Shown here piece by piece: positions 28,975 to 38,463 of a stretch of DNA of 64,000 bases. The translations under genes and the position numbers were made by a program. The stretch is from Alteromonas aquimaris. GTDB taxonomy: Bacteria; Pseudomonadota; Gammaproteobacteria; Enterobacterales; Alteromonadaceae. Position 1 is the stretch's first letter. Each line of letters starts with the position of its first letter. Location: positions 265,453-329,452 of the forward strand of contig NZ_JAPFRD010000009.1 in NCBI RefSeq assembly GCF_026183695.1. The letters run 5' to 3'. The notes under the pieces are model-generated. The model ran no database searches. It was not told the origin of the DNA and worked only from the letters and a program-made list of their open reading frames with translations.

Positions 28975-30183
28975 TTATATAAACACCAGGTAAAGCTGAG
29001 CAAAGCCCGCCATCATGCCAAGCATTGCTCCCACGACAATTAACTTCCATTCATCTTGTTGGTATGCGGGGCGCAAGACCCCTTCAAATTCTGATGACGA
29101 AAGCGCCTGCATGCGCTGACTTAAATCTTCCCCCACCCTTAACGCCCCGTTTGCATAATCATAGGCGTAATGCAGATATTTTTCTGAATTATCGAAAATT
29201 AACCGTACCGCCAGTGCTTTCATTTTATAAAAATTATCAGATCCTACCCCTAGCGCGAAGTAAGGTTGTGCCACTGCAATGTAACGTTCTATTGCATCAT
29301 TAACATGCAGCTCAATTAGCTCCAGTAATTGAGCCGATCCCGAGCCATGCAGAATAATATGAGTGATGTTTTGGGGAGTAATAAGTTTGCGCTCGATGAT
29401 GTCCGCATACACGATAGACACTTCGCGCTGACGTTTGAGAAACATACCCTGTATGATAAACGGACCAATTCTAATCGGGTTCTTGGGTTCAAATATGATT
29501 TTAATGGCAATCCAGTTTGTCAGATATCCTACTAACAAGCCGCCTAACGGCAATATCCACCAGACCTGATAAAAGTGCCATAGCAGCATCGTAGGCAGAC
29601 CGAAAAGAAAGCCGAAATAAAAGCCGGATTTTATGATAAATGGAAATTCCCGCGCACCGGCTGTTAAAAATATTTCGTTGATAAGTTCGGGGTTATTCAC
29701 CAGTTGTTCGACAACCAGCTCTTTTATATCGAGGATTTCACTTACATTATGTTGAAAATCTTCCACCATCTTACGCACCACGTGCGGCAAGTCATTTTCG
29801 ATGCGTTTATAAACTAAATTCTTACCCTGCACGGGCAAAGAGGCCCAAAGTTGAGGGGCTGACTCCTGCATAACATCATTGATGACCCGTCTGACAACTT
29901 GATGAAGACGTCGCTCGATCGCTTGGGTAAGGGCTGCCGGTTCAATTCGTTCAGCCAGTTCTTCTACACTTAGTAGTTTACCCAGCACCAGCTCAACTTC
30001 AATTTCAGCCATTTGACGACGTTTAGCCGGGATCAACCCTTGCCAGCCAAAGATAGGTTTGATCCCGACAAACTCAATCGGGTAAAACATCATTTTTACT
30101 GCCAGATAGTTTGTCCCCCAGCCAACAATAGCGCTGATCAGCGGGATCGATAACAACGTTAGCGTTTCAACATTCCAGTCCAT
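28975..30183 (-). CDS. DUF445 family membrane protein
   Basis: 402 residues. It begins with a membrane segment (LTLLSIPLISAIVGWGTNYLAVKMMFYPIEFVG) that carries the DUF445 hallmark GWGTNYLAVKMMFYP. The same motif returns in the middle (LVGYLTNWIAIKIIFEPKNP), so the protein is a duplicated unit of membrane hairpin plus long helices. A last hydrophobic segment lies at the C-terminus. The function of the family is unknown. It is the first gene of the unit with tetR and the WS/DGAT gene. Confidence 0.88.
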   Translation of the reverse strand: MDWNVETLTLLSIPLISAIVGWGTNYLAVKMMFYPIEFVGIKPIFGWQGLIPAKRRQMAEIEVELVLGKLLSVEELAERIEPAALTQAIERRLHQVVRRVINDVMQESAPQLWASLPVQGKNLVYKRIENDLPHVVRKMVEDFQHNVSEILDIKELVVEQLVNNPELINEIFLTAGAREFPFIIKSGFYFGFLFGLPTMLLWHFYQVWWILPLGGLLVGYLTNWIAIKIIFEPKNPIRIGPFIIQGMFLKRQREVSIVYADIIERKLITPQNITHIILHGSGSAQLLELIELHVNDAIERYIAVAQPYFALGVGSDNFYKMKALAVRLIFDNSEKYLHYAYDYANGALRVGEDLSQRMQALSSSEFEGVLRPAYQQDEWKLIVVGAMLGMMAGFAQLYLVFI

Positions 30184-30389
30184 TTATAGCGCAGTCACTT
30201 TATACAATTTATTGTCAAACCTCATCCTGAAGGCTACTGGCTGCGTAACCAATAATCAATCTTTAATGTAATTAACGTTATGAATTCTGAGGTTTTAGAC
30301 ACAAATGCCAAAATTAGATAGTGGTTTCTAAATGATTTACCTACACTTAGCGATCGCCCAGCTTCCCCACTCAGTATCAGGAGGGCTTT

Positions 30390-31841
30390 ATGGCTTTGTT
30401 TGACCGCCGCCTCGCCAGCATTGAAGCGGCTATTGAAAATGCACGCTCGTACGCAGAATACCATGAGGCCTGTCTGGCTCATGACGCCATTTCGGGCGCG
30501 GATGAGTGGAAAGCAAAAGATCCCTGTCGCGAATACGATTATCGCTTGATTAGAAAGCGCGTTCAGCGGATGCAATTGGCGCGTAGCAAAGGTGATAATA
30601 TTGCGTTAATGTCCATCATTCATGAGGGATTACATGGGAATTTAGGTAACATCGCCAACCCCGCGCTTTACGGTCGTTGCAAAATTGGCACAAAAAACCT
30701 TATTGAAACATTCCTGCATGAAGTCGTCATAGCGTTGGACAGTATCTTTGATGCCAATGATGATGAAATCGACTTTTATTATAAACTGTCGTTTTTTGAA
30801 GAAACTGCCCATGCTTTTGGCCGAAGTTGCTTAATGCTTTCAGGTGGCGCGGGTTTAGGTTTTTTTCACGCTGGGGTGGTCAAGTCTCTGAATGAGCGCG
30901 ATTTGTTACCTACCGTAATTTCAGGAGCCAGCGCCGGTTCCATTATAGCGGGCATGATTGGCACACGTAGTCATGACGAATTATTAGAAGCGCTCAGCGC
31001 AGAATACATTCACGAGCACTTTCAACAGTGGCGACACTGGGCAGGCTTTGGACAAAAGAGTTTGTTAGATAGCCGGGCATTGGAAAACGCGTTAATTACG
31101 CTGTTTGATGTAATGACCTTCGAAGAAGCATTAAAGAAGACCGGGCGTCATATCACCGTCTCCGTCTCACCTTCTGATTTACACCAACATTCCCGCTTAT
31201 TGAACGCCAAAACTTCACCGAATGCTATTATCACTCAGGCCGTCCGCGCATCTTGTGCGGTTCCCGTTTTATTCAGTCCGGTGCAGTTAAGAGCAAAAAC
31301 TAATAAAGGCGACATTGTTCCGTATATCCCCAACCGACGCTTTGCAGATGGCTCCCTGATGGCCGATTTGCCCTTTGAACGGTTATCTCGTTTATATGGT
31401 GTCAACCATAGTATTGTGAGCCAGACTAACCCGTTAGCCGTACCCTTTTTGTCATCTAATCGTACCCACGCCACATCCTTGTACGATCTGGCATGGCGAC
31501 ACGTGGGTCAATTGGCCAAAGATAACAGTATTTTTGCGTTTGATGTAATGGAGCGGTTTATTTCGCACAAAGGTGCAAAATTGGCGATCCATAAAGTGCG
31601 CTCTATTATCGATCAGCAATATGTGGGTAATATTAATATTTTGCCCGAGAAGCAACTTCGGAACGTTGCCCAAGTTTTGGCAAATCCCAGTTTGAACAGT
31701 ATCAGGCAACTAATTGAGAGTGGCGAGCGGGCCACCTGGCCGCAGCTGGATGTAATCGCTCGTAATACCAAAATCAGTGAGACATTAAGGTATTATTTAA
31801 AATTGTTAAAGCGCAGAGAAGCTGAGTTACTGGGCCATTGA
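30390..31841 (+). CDS. Patatin-like phospholipase with N-terminal DUF3336 domain
   Basis: 483 residues. An N-terminal helical DUF3336-like region (about 1-145) precedes a patatin domain at about 150-350. The oxyanion loop is GGAGLGFFHAG, the nucleophile lies in GASAGS (Ser181), and the dyad aspartate in DGSLMADLP. This architecture is shared with eukaryotic triacylglycerol lipases such as yeast Tgl3/4 and with bacterial homologues. Next to a WS/DGAT and phasins, a lipid-mobilising hydrolase is a reasonable inference. AGGAGG lies just before the ATG. Confidence 0.92.
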   Translation: MALFDRRLASIEAAIENARSYAEYHEACLAHDAISGADEWKAKDPCREYDYRLIRKRVQRMQLARSKGDNIALMSIIHEGLHGNLGNIANPALYGRCKIGTKNLIETFLHEVVIALDSIFDANDDEIDFYYKLSFFEETAHAFGRSCLMLSGGAGLGFFHAGVVKSLNERDLLPTVISGASAGSIIAGMIGTRSHDELLEALSAEYIHEHFQQWRHWAGFGQKSLLDSRALENALITLFDVMTFEEALKKTGRHITVSVSPSDLHQHSRLLNAKTSPNAIITQAVRASCAVPVLFSPVQLRAKTNKGDIVPYIPNRRFADGSLMADLPFERLSRLYGVNHSIVSQTNPLAVPFLSSNRTHATSLYDLAWRHVGQLAKDNSIFAFDVMERFISHKGAKLAIHKVRSIIDQQYVGNINILPEKQLRNVAQVLANPSLNSIRQLIESGERATWPQLDVIARNTKISETLRYYLKLLKRREAELLGH

Positions 31842-31953
31842 CAAATCAAATTTGGTAGATACTTTTACTGAATAATCAGGAAATAATGCCATTTATCAAA
31901 CAATTAAAGTAAAGTTAACGTGCTACAGAAGTACGTTGAGGAAAAAAATCGCG

Positions 31954-33384
31954 GTGAGCAAAAAAGTAGAAAGTCCGGATAATATTTATACCCAACAGGT
32001 AAAAAACCTGGTGGATTTAGTCTATCCACAGGAGTCTGGGCAAGGTTCCGTGTATGAGGACGCCCGTCATTTTTTCACCGTTACCCCCTCCTTAGAAGAT
32101 CACGCCCATGATTTAAAAATGCAAATTGGCAGTGTGCGCCCCTCTCAAAAAGAGAGTGACAAAGCCGCTCAACTAAAGCAAAAGCTCAAAAAAGCTCAAC
32201 TCAAACTTGAAGAAGAAAGACTCGAGCGGGTTGGCCGTATCCACGAAGTCGCGAGAAAGTTACTGGATTTATGTGAAGGCGATAGCTACGAAGAAACGCA
32301 ACTATTGAGCGCCAAGTTTCTTGGTACGATCATGCTGCAAACACGCGGTAAGGTGGCCGGTTTTCAACGTTTTCATCAACGATTAAAGCCATTATACAAG
32401 GCAGTACTCACATTACGTCTGACCGATAAAATGTTCCAGGAACAAACGGTCAAAAACCCTTACCTCATTGAACATAAAAACGCGTTAAGCCGTTTCGACG
32501 GCGACAGCAATGTATTAGAAAAGTGGCAAACAGGGTTAGCTATTCCGCTCATTTGCGCGGCAATTCTGCAGGACATCGGCTTACAGAGCCCAGATGTACT
32601 CTTACTGTTGCGCGGTGCTGACAATGAATTAGATGAATTTCGAGTACTTGAGGCAGAACAACGCAAAGCCCTATTAAAATATAATTATCAATACACGATG
32701 GATTATCTTAAAAAAGGGTTAGGTATTCCTAAATACGTGGGTAATAATAAAGAAGAACGAGATGAGTTTGTTGCGCATCATAAGGCGGCGAACCAGTTTA
32801 TGCATACCATTGCGAAAGATGCGTTCGTCAGTAAATCCGGTTTAGGCGAGTTACTCAAGATACCCCAGATTTATGCATCCATCGTGTTATCCACGAAGCC
32901 AGATTACTCACGGAAGGAACTCCCAAAAGGGTATTTGTTAATTGAGCAACTAGCTAAAAAAGGTGCTTTAAACGAAAAGCTGGCAGAAGCCTTCATTAAA
33001 ATTGTAGGCTATTTTCCGCAAGGCTTTGGCATTACCTTTATTCCAGTTAATGAACGCGGAGAAGAAAAAAACCAGTATGAATGTGCTGTCGTGAGTCGAC
33101 TTAACCCTTCACACCCTGCCGAGCCTATTTGTAGGGTAGCCACGCGAAATTTGACGTATATCGCATCTGGAAACGATGAAGTGATTCAACGGGCGCGAAA
33201 TTTATTTTTTGCGGCAAATCAGAAAAAGTTGATGCGAATAGGTAAAGACAGATTAATTGAAATTATGAGCCAGCTTTCAAAAGATTTTGACCCTGAAAAT
33301 ATTGAACAGTTAGTTCCCCCATTTTGGGAACCAAACGACTTCTTTTCGTTCAAGAAAAATCAAAATATGTGGAATAAAGGCTAG
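31954..33384 (+). CDS. Degenerate HD-GYP-like protein (hypothetical)
   Basis: 476 residues from the GTG at 31954, with GAGGA upstream; a TTG at 31936 is also in frame. A charged coiled coil at about 55-95 is followed by a helical region that lines up with HD-GYP phosphodiesterases: ILQDIGLQSPDVLLLLRG where active enzymes read LLHDIGK, a long helix, then AEAFIKIVGYFPQGFGITFIPVNE and NPSHPAEPICRV, as in the HD-GYP C-terminal extension. The metal-binding His is Gln and no GYP motif is seen, so c-di-GMP hydrolysis is unlikely. The match is by eye and needs a structural check. It follows the patatin gene by 112 bases. Confidence 0.55.
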   Translation: MSKKVESPDNIYTQQVKNLVDLVYPQESGQGSVYEDARHFFTVTPSLEDHAHDLKMQIGSVRPSQKESDKAAQLKQKLKKAQLKLEEERLERVGRIHEVARKLLDLCEGDSYEETQLLSAKFLGTIMLQTRGKVAGFQRFHQRLKPLYKAVLTLRLTDKMFQEQTVKNPYLIEHKNALSRFDGDSNVLEKWQTGLAIPLICAAILQDIGLQSPDVLLLLRGADNELDEFRVLEAEQRKALLKYNYQYTMDYLKKGLGIPKYVGNNKEERDEFVAHHKAANQFMHTIAKDAFVSKSGLGELLKIPQIYASIVLSTKPDYSRKELPKGYLLIEQLAKKGALNEKLAEAFIKIVGYFPQGFGITFIPVNERGEEKNQYECAVVSRLNPSHPAEPICRVATRNLTYIASGNDEVIQRARNLFFAANQKKLMRIGKDRLIEIMSQLSKDFDPENIEQLVPPFWEPNDFFSFKKNQNMWNKG

Positions 33385-33694
33385 TTTCACCCGTTTACCC
33401 ACTATGCTCCTGCAACCTTTGTGCAAGACGATAAATTGTATCGATAAGAAATGGGTAACGCCAGGCGCTAATGTTATAACCCCCTCGCCAATTCTACACA
33501 AAGAAGGTAGATAGCTACGCCACTCTTTCATCTCTCCAATTAATGGGAAATCGCACCCATCGGGGTCCTGAAAAGATGATGCGCTAAAAATCAATGGCGA
33601 CTTTATTTAGCGCAAATGGCTAGTACACGTTTGCCTTAGCATTCGGTATTCAGCGACAAATCACAGGCATGGCTTGTCGCTGACTTGAATCAAA
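33385..33694. other. Convergent intergenic region with an inverted repeat
   Basis: About 310 bases between the HD-GYP-like gene and the phasin-like gene. A perfect 10-bp stem, TCAGCGACAA (33650-33659) with TTGTCGCTGA (33674-33683), may be a terminator; a T-run lies on its right side. I see no convincing ORF. Confidence 0.55.
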
Positions 33695-34312
33695 TTATTT
33701 TTTAGTTGTGGGTTTAGCTGTGGTCCGTCGGCTTGCTGGTGGAGCTTTACGTCGGTTAGCAACAGCCCGGGATTTTGGTGAAGATGTTGTCTTAGTAACC
33801 TTGTCTTCCGTCGGTTTTTTTTGTTCAGACGAAATTTGTTTACTAGGTGCCGTTTGTTTTTCTGTTTTTCGAACGGTTTGTGCTTTCACTGCTTTTGGTT
33901 TTTCTTTTTCCGCAGCACTTTTGGCCTCTTCAGCCGCTTTGGCTTTTGTAGCTGCTTGCTTAGCGGCCAGTAATGCAACGTGTTCAACCAACGCGTCCAC
34001 TTTAGCGGACAGCACATCAAGCTGGGCTTCGCGTAGACGTTTTTGTGAACGACCAGGGGTCATTGCCGTAACGATTGGGTTATGGGTTACCGCGTCATGT
34101 AACGTCCCCAATACTGCCTGAGGATTAAGTGTAGCGCGCATTCTTGCTTCGATGGCTTCACCCTTATGCTGAAGTTCATCAAACAGTTGATGGGATTCAT
34201 CGATTCTATCATTCACGGTAGCAGTCACCTTTGACAATTGCGCTGCCAGCAAGTCTGCACCTGCCTCGAACCAGCCAAGGAAAGGGGATGGACGTTGTTC
34301 AGAATTTCTCAT
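33695..34312 (-). CDS. Phasin-like protein with Lys/Ala-rich tail
   Basis: 205 residues. The N-terminal 105 residues are helical and phasin-like (GWFEAGADLLAAQLSKVTATV). The helix KVDALVEHVALLAAKQAA matches the end of the neighbouring phasin (KIDALTEAVAKLAANK). The remaining 90 residues are very rich in Lys, Ala, Ser, Thr and Arg, resembling histone-H1-like or PhaF tails that bind DNA. PhaF of Pseudomonas uses such a tail to attach storage granules to the nucleoid. That role here is inferred from composition only. Confidence 0.72.
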   Translation of the reverse strand: MRNSEQRPSPFLGWFEAGADLLAAQLSKVTATVNDRIDESHQLFDELQHKGEAIEARMRATLNPQAVLGTLHDAVTHNPIVTAMTPGRSQKRLREAQLDVLSAKVDALVEHVALLAAKQAATKAKAAEEAKSAAEKEKPKAVKAQTVRKTEKQTAPSKQISSEQKKPTEDKVTKTTSSPKSRAVANRRKAPPASRRTTAKPTTKK

Positions 34313-34359
34313 ACATGCTCCAAAGCTAAATTGACAAAGATTAACGTTTAAAAGTGAAA

Positions 34360-34380
34360 AGCCCCGGCTGGACCGGGGCT
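34360..34380 (-). terminator. Terminator between the two phasin genes
   Basis: A GC-rich 8-bp stem (AGCCCCGG / CCGGGGCT) with a 5-base loop and TTTT after it on the minus strand. It follows the upstream phasin gene. Confidence 0.88.
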
Positions 34381-34386
34381 GTAGAA

Positions 34387-34764
34387 TTACTTGTTAGCTG
34401 CAAGTTTAGCTACGGCTTCTGTAAGTGCGTCAATCTTGGCAGATAATTCTTCTATTTTCTGATCAGATTGCTCTACGTCCAGCCCTAACTTTTTTCTAAC
34501 TTCACTAACACGAGACTCTACGTCATTCGTAGTCGCTTTAAACTTACTACGTGCGTCGTCTTCAAGTGTTTCACCTTTTTGTACTAAGTCGTCAAACATT
34601 TTGCTAGCTTCTTCGCTTAACTTTTCGTAACGACCTTGTGCTTGTTCCACACTCTTACCATACGCACCTAAACCTGCTAACCAGATTTTACGCGCAAAGT
34701 CTTCAGCTTCGTTGAATTTACCTTTGATACTATCAGTCTTAACCATGGGGATTTCCTCACTCAT
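34387..34764 (-). CDS. Phasin family protein (PhaI-like granule-associated)
   Basis: 125 residues. The block AEDFARKIWLAGLGAYGKSVEQAQ is typical of the poly(hydroxyalkanoate) granule-associated family, and a C-terminal coiled coil ends in SAKIDALTEAVAKLAANK. It should coat storage granules. No PHA synthase is in this window, so wax ester or triacylglycerol inclusions are an alternative cargo. It has its own terminator and is upstream of the Lys-rich phasin-like gene. Confidence 0.88.
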   Translation of the reverse strand: MSEEIPMVKTDSIKGKFNEAEDFARKIWLAGLGAYGKSVEQAQGRYEKLSEEASKMFDDLVQKGETLEDDARSKFKATTNDVESRVSEVRKKLGLDVEQSDQKIEELSAKIDALTEAVAKLAANK

Positions 34765-34835
34765 TAACCAAGTTGGTCAAAGAATAACCTTCCCAATTAG
34801 AAACCGCATACTAAAAGCACAAAAATTTTGATTTT

Positions 34836-35216
34836 TTATTGGAGGGAGTGAAGACCTATCGTATTGCCTTCAGTGTCTTTGAATATTGAGATGAATCCGT
34901 ATTCACCGATGGACATTTTCGGGCGCTGAACCTGGCCACCCGCCTGATTCACTCGGCTCTCTTCCAGCGCACAGTCGTTACACGAAAAGTACACAATGAC
35001 GCTGTTGTTACCAGCACAAACGTCAGGGATTTTCACTAGCGCTCCACCCGCTCCATACTTATCCATGTCAGAGGGAAAGGAATGCATAATGACTCCTTCA
35101 TTGGTGGGGTCTGTTATTTGTTCAAGACTTACCGCAAATACCTGTTGATAAAACGTCTTGGCTCGCTCCATGTCATCAACGTATATTTCAAACCATCCCA
35201 CGGGATTACCTTGCAT
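34836..35216 (-). CDS. VOC (glyoxalase-like) family protein
   Basis: 126 residues: one vicinal-oxygen-chelate unit pair. It begins with GWFEIYVDDMERAKTFYQQVF and ends with FISIFKDTEGNTIGLHS, where a Glu or His acts as a metal ligand in active members. The substrate cannot be predicted. It stands between the phasin genes and fadR on the same strand. Confidence 0.88.
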   Translation of the reverse strand: MQGNPVGWFEIYVDDMERAKTFYQQVFAVSLEQITDPTNEGVIMHSFPSDMDKYGAGGALVKIPDVCAGNNSVIVYFSCNDCALEESRVNQAGGQVQRPKMSIGEYGFISIFKDTEGNTIGLHSLQ

Positions 35217-35281
35217 AATATTCTCCTGATGTCAGTTTTCTGTACATCAAGATATAGCAGATAATTTTTCATTCCACCCAT

Positions 35282-35313
35282 AATAAAAAAGTGCCTTACA
35301 GCACTTTTTTATT
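35282..35313 (-). terminator. Terminator of fadR
   Basis: A perfect 13-bp stem (AATAAAAAAGTGC / GCACTTTTTTATT) with a 6-base loop. It abuts and partly overlaps the fadR stop codon. Confidence 0.88.
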
Positions 35314-36022
35314 AGTCGACCAAATCTTTTGGCATCTCGTCTCTCACTTCCTGCCAAACTTTGCCACTTTCAATACCATAATTGCGCACCACATTCGGTA
35401 CCGCATCGTGGTCACCCTTTTCTGCAACTTCAAGCAGTTCAGAATAGTACTTTCGTGCAACATCGCGCGCACTTTTATGAGAGAAGAAATACCCACCGAT
35501 ACGAGAATACAAGCCTCTGAAACCGTTCATCATCAACACAAATACATTATTGTTTGATGCCAGCGCGAGATCATGGTTTATCTGATAATCGAGTTGCGCG
35601 AACGCTAGCCCGTCCTCTTCACAATCTTTATACCGAGCAATAATTTCTACCGATTTCTCAGGGTTATTACGAATGGCTCCGCGAATGAAGACGGCACTTA
35701 AATTTGTGCGCGCTGCTAACAAATTGTCTACTAATTCAGGAATACCTTCTTGGTCTAAACGAGCCAGGGTTTCAAGAATATTCAGGCCGCAGGTCTCCCA
35801 GAAATTATTCACTTTAGTGGGTTTGCCATGCTGAATCGTCAACCAGCCGTCGCGCGCCAGGCGTTGCAATACTTCACGCAAGGTGGTGCGAGTGACACCA
35901 ATCAATTCGGATAGCTCTCGCTCAGCAGGTAGTATCGTTCCGGGTGGAAAGCGACCACTCCAGATCGATTCGACAATGTATTCTTCAGCAAATCCTGCTG
36001 GACTTTGAGCTTTGTAAATCAT
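35312..36022 (-). CDS. fadR: Fatty acid metabolism regulator FadR
   Basis: 236 residues; E. coli FadR is 239. The GntR winged helix ([48 protein letters not shown]) is followed by the FadR-specific acyl-CoA-binding helical domain starting at [18 protein letters not shown]. It normally represses fad genes and activates fabA/fabB; fadH and fabB are both in this window. It is divergent from nhaB, and the order fadR-nhaB-dsbB is conserved in many gammaproteobacteria, which supports orthology. Confidence 0.96.
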   Translation of the reverse strand: MIYKAQSPAGFAEEYIVESIWSGRFPPGTILPAERELSELIGVTRTTLREVLQRLARDGWLTIQHGKPTKVNNFWETCGLNILETLARLDQEGIPELVDNLLAARTNLSAVFIRGAIRNNPEKSVEIIARYKDCEEDGLAFAQLDYQINHDLALASNNNVFVLMMNGFRGLYSRIGGYFFSHKSARDVARKYYSELLEVAEKGDHDAVPNVVRNYGIESGKVWQEVRDEMPKDLVD

Positions 36023-36338
36023 AACTGTCTCATTTACACCTTATTGTTTTTGTCGAACTGATTGTACCAGATGATTTTTTTTTGTCACAACCTTATATTG
36101 CAGATTAATTTCACACTATGGGCTGAGCGCACCAAAGTACGGAAAAATATCAGGCATAACCCACGGTTTTTGAACGCGTTTGACTTCCTACGCTCCAAAA
36201 ATTAAGTTAGTCTTGGCCTTGCACGTATTAATTTTAAATAATGTGTAGAATAACAACAATGCTGCTTTTCGGGTCCATTCTGGTTCTCAAAAGCAAAAAT
36301 AGAATAATTACGCGTCGCTGCGTTAAGGGCTACTCAAT
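36023..36338. promoter_or_regulatory. Divergent fadR / nhaB control region
   Basis: About 315 bases with no ORF. AACTGATTGTACCAGAT at 36056-36072, just upstream of the fadR start, resembles a weak FadR half-symmetric site (AACTGGTCnnACCnGTT type) and could mean autoregulation. The rest shows nothing I can name. Confidence 0.35.
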
Positions 36339-37925
36339 ATGCAAATGTCAATGTCTGTTGCACTCTATCGCAACTTTCTAGGGCACGCACCCGACTGGTA
36401 CAAAAAGACCATTCTTGCGTTTTTAATTATCAATCCTTTTCTATTTATGCTGAACCCATACATAGCGGGCTGGGCCCTGGTTTTGCAGTTCATTTTCACC
36501 TTGGCTATGGCGTTAAAATGCTATCCACTGCAACCCGGTGGTTTATTACTTATTGAAGCCTTGTTCATAGGAATGACTTCGCCAGACCATATGCTGCATG
36601 AAATTCAGCTTAACTTAGAAGTCGTGCTATTGCTGGTGTTCATGGTTGCCGGCATTTATTTCATGAAAGATTTATTAATGTTTCTGTTTACCAAACTGGT
36701 TATACGGGTAAAAAATAAGTTAATCCTCTCAGTGGCGTTTATTGCAGCGTCGGCCTTCTTATCTGCATTCCTGGACGCGTTGACGGTCATTGCCGTGATT
36801 ATTAGCGTGGGCCTGGGTTTCTACACTATCTATCACAAAGTGGCGTCTGGAAAAGAGTTTCAGGCCGAGCACGATCATGACCATACTTCAGATGACGCTG
36901 TACCTGAATTAGGCCGTGGTGATTTAGATAATTTTCGTGCTTTTTTAAGAAATCTGCTTATGCACTCGGCGGTGGGTACAGCCCTTGGTGGCGTAATGAC
37001 CATGGTGGGAGAACCGCAAAACCTGATCATTGCTGATAAGGCCGGTTGGGATTTTATTGAATTCTTTCTGCGCATGAGCCCAATTACGATCCCGGTATTT
37101 ATTTTTGGTGTTTTAACCACCATGCTGCTTGAAAAGGTAAAGTGGTTCTCTTATGGCGCACAGATGCCCGACAACGTGCGCGCGATTTTGGCTAATTACG
37201 ACAAGCATAATGATGAGACAAGAACGCCCAGAGATACCGCCAAACTGATGGTACAAGCCCTCATTGGTATTTGGCTGATTGTAGGTCTTGCCCTGCACAT
37301 GGCTTCAGTGGGACTGATCGGATTATCTATCATCGTCTTGGCAACATCTATGAGCGGGGTTATTGAAGAGCATGCCTTGGGTAAGGCGTTTGAAGAAGCA
37401 CTCCCTTTTACAGCCTTATTATGTGTCTTTTTTGGGATCGTGGCTGTCATTATCGACCAAGGGCTATTTTATCCGGTGATCAATTGGGTACTAACCTTTG
37501 AGGGCAAAACACAGTTAGTTATGTTCTATTTAGCCAATGGCGTGTTATCGATGGTCAGTGATAATGTTTTCGTGGGCTCAGTGTATATCACTGAGGTTGC
37601 TGCGGCATTAAAAGAAGGCGTGATCACACGCGACGAATTCGACATGCTTGCTGTCGCAATTAACACGGGTACCAATCTACCCAGCGTAGCCACGCCAAAC
37701 GGCCAAGCAGCGTTTCTATTCCTACTTACGTCTGCCATCGCACCATTATTGCGATTATCTTACGGCAAGATGGTGTATATGGCCCTGCCCTATACTGTGG
37801 TGCTTACTATCGTGGGCTTAGCCGCTACCTATTTTAATCTTTTGGATATGACAGAAATATTATATGAGATGCAGTGGATTGAACACCATACAGCGGATAC
37901 AGTCTCTGGTGATGCGAGCCACTAA
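36339..37925 (+). CDS. nhaB: Na+/H+ antiporter NhaB
   Basis: 528 residues, E. coli NhaB about 513. The start at the first of three ATGs gives the same N-terminal length as E. coli ([10 protein letters not shown]). It has about twelve membrane segments. Conserved blocks include [48 protein letters not shown] and [21 protein letters not shown]. It exports Na+ in exchange for protons, useful in a marine cell. dsbB follows after 19 bases. Confidence 0.97.
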   Translation: MQMSMSVALYRNFLGHAPDWYKKTILAFLIINPFLFMLNPYIAGWALVLQFIFTLAMALKCYPLQPGGLLLIEALFIGMTSPDHMLHEIQLNLEVVLLLVFMVAGIYFMKDLLMFLFTKLVIRVKNKLILSVAFIAASAFLSAFLDALTVIAVIISVGLGFYTIYHKVASGKEFQAEHDHDHTSDDAVPELGRGDLDNFRAFLRNLLMHSAVGTALGGVMTMVGEPQNLIIADKAGWDFIEFFLRMSPITIPVFIFGVLTTMLLEKVKWFSYGAQMPDNVRAILANYDKHNDETRTPRDTAKLMVQALIGIWLIVGLALHMASVGLIGLSIIVLATSMSGVIEEHALGKAFEEALPFTALLCVFFGIVAVIIDQGLFYPVINWVLTFEGKTQLVMFYLANGVLSMVSDNVFVGSVYITEVAAALKEGVITRDEFDMLAVAINTGTNLPSVATPNGQAAFLFLLTSAIAPLLRLSYGKMVYMALPYTVVLTIVGLAATYFNLLDMTEILYEMQWIEHHTADTVSGDASH

Positions 37926-37944
37926 ACAAGCGAGGTTGCGATAA

Positions 37945-38463
37945 ATGGTAAAGGGGTTAAGTCGCTGGGCTGGTCATCGTTCATCGTGGTTGCTACTTTT
38001 TTTAAGTGCGCTCGCATTGATATTGACAGCCCTATATTTCCAATATGAAAAGGGGCTTGCCCCTTGTATAATGTGTATCTATCAGCGCACGGCCATGTTT
38101 GGCATTATGCTGGCAGGCCTTCTGGTTGTATTGCTTAACACCTTGCCAACCCGCGTAGTTGGTTTTGCTGGCTGGGGCATATCCTCAGGCTGGGGCTGGC
38201 TGCTTGCACGCGAGCATGTGGATATTCTGCATGCGCCTAATCCATTTTTTGCCAGTTGTGAAATAGTTCCAAACTTTCCATCGTGGGCGCCTTTGCACGA
38301 ATGGCTACCAGCCGTTTTCGCTGCAAAGGGAGACTGTTTAGAGGATAGTTGGCGCTTCATGGATAAAGGTATGGCTGAATGGATGATGATCATTTTTGCG
38401 GTATATTTCGTTATGTGTATCACCTTTTTACTGATCAGGTTAGTGGGTAGCCGTCGATTTTGA
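37945..38463 (+). CDS. dsbB: Disulfide bond formation protein B
   Basis: 172 residues with four membrane segments. The first periplasmic cysteine pair is CIMC (APCIMCIYQR; a further Cys is absent) and the second pair is ASCEIVP and KGDCLED. DsbB re-oxidises DsbA and passes electrons to quinone. It follows nhaB, as in E. coli and Vibrio, and the next gene overlaps its stop. Confidence 0.94.
   Translation: MVKGLSRWAGHRSSWLLLFLSALALILTALYFQYEKGLAPCIMCIYQRTAMFGIMLAGLLVVLLNTLPTRVVGFAGWGISSGWGWLLAREHVDILHAPNPFFASCEIVPNFPSWAPLHEWLPAVFAAKGDCLEDSWRFMDKGMAEWMMIIFAVYFVMCITFLLIRLVGSRRF

Noticed and set aside
33310-33594. 94-codon minus-strand ORF between the HD-GYP-like and phasin-like genes
   Set aside because: It overlaps the 3' end of a well-supported gene on the other strand and shows no family or ribosome site.
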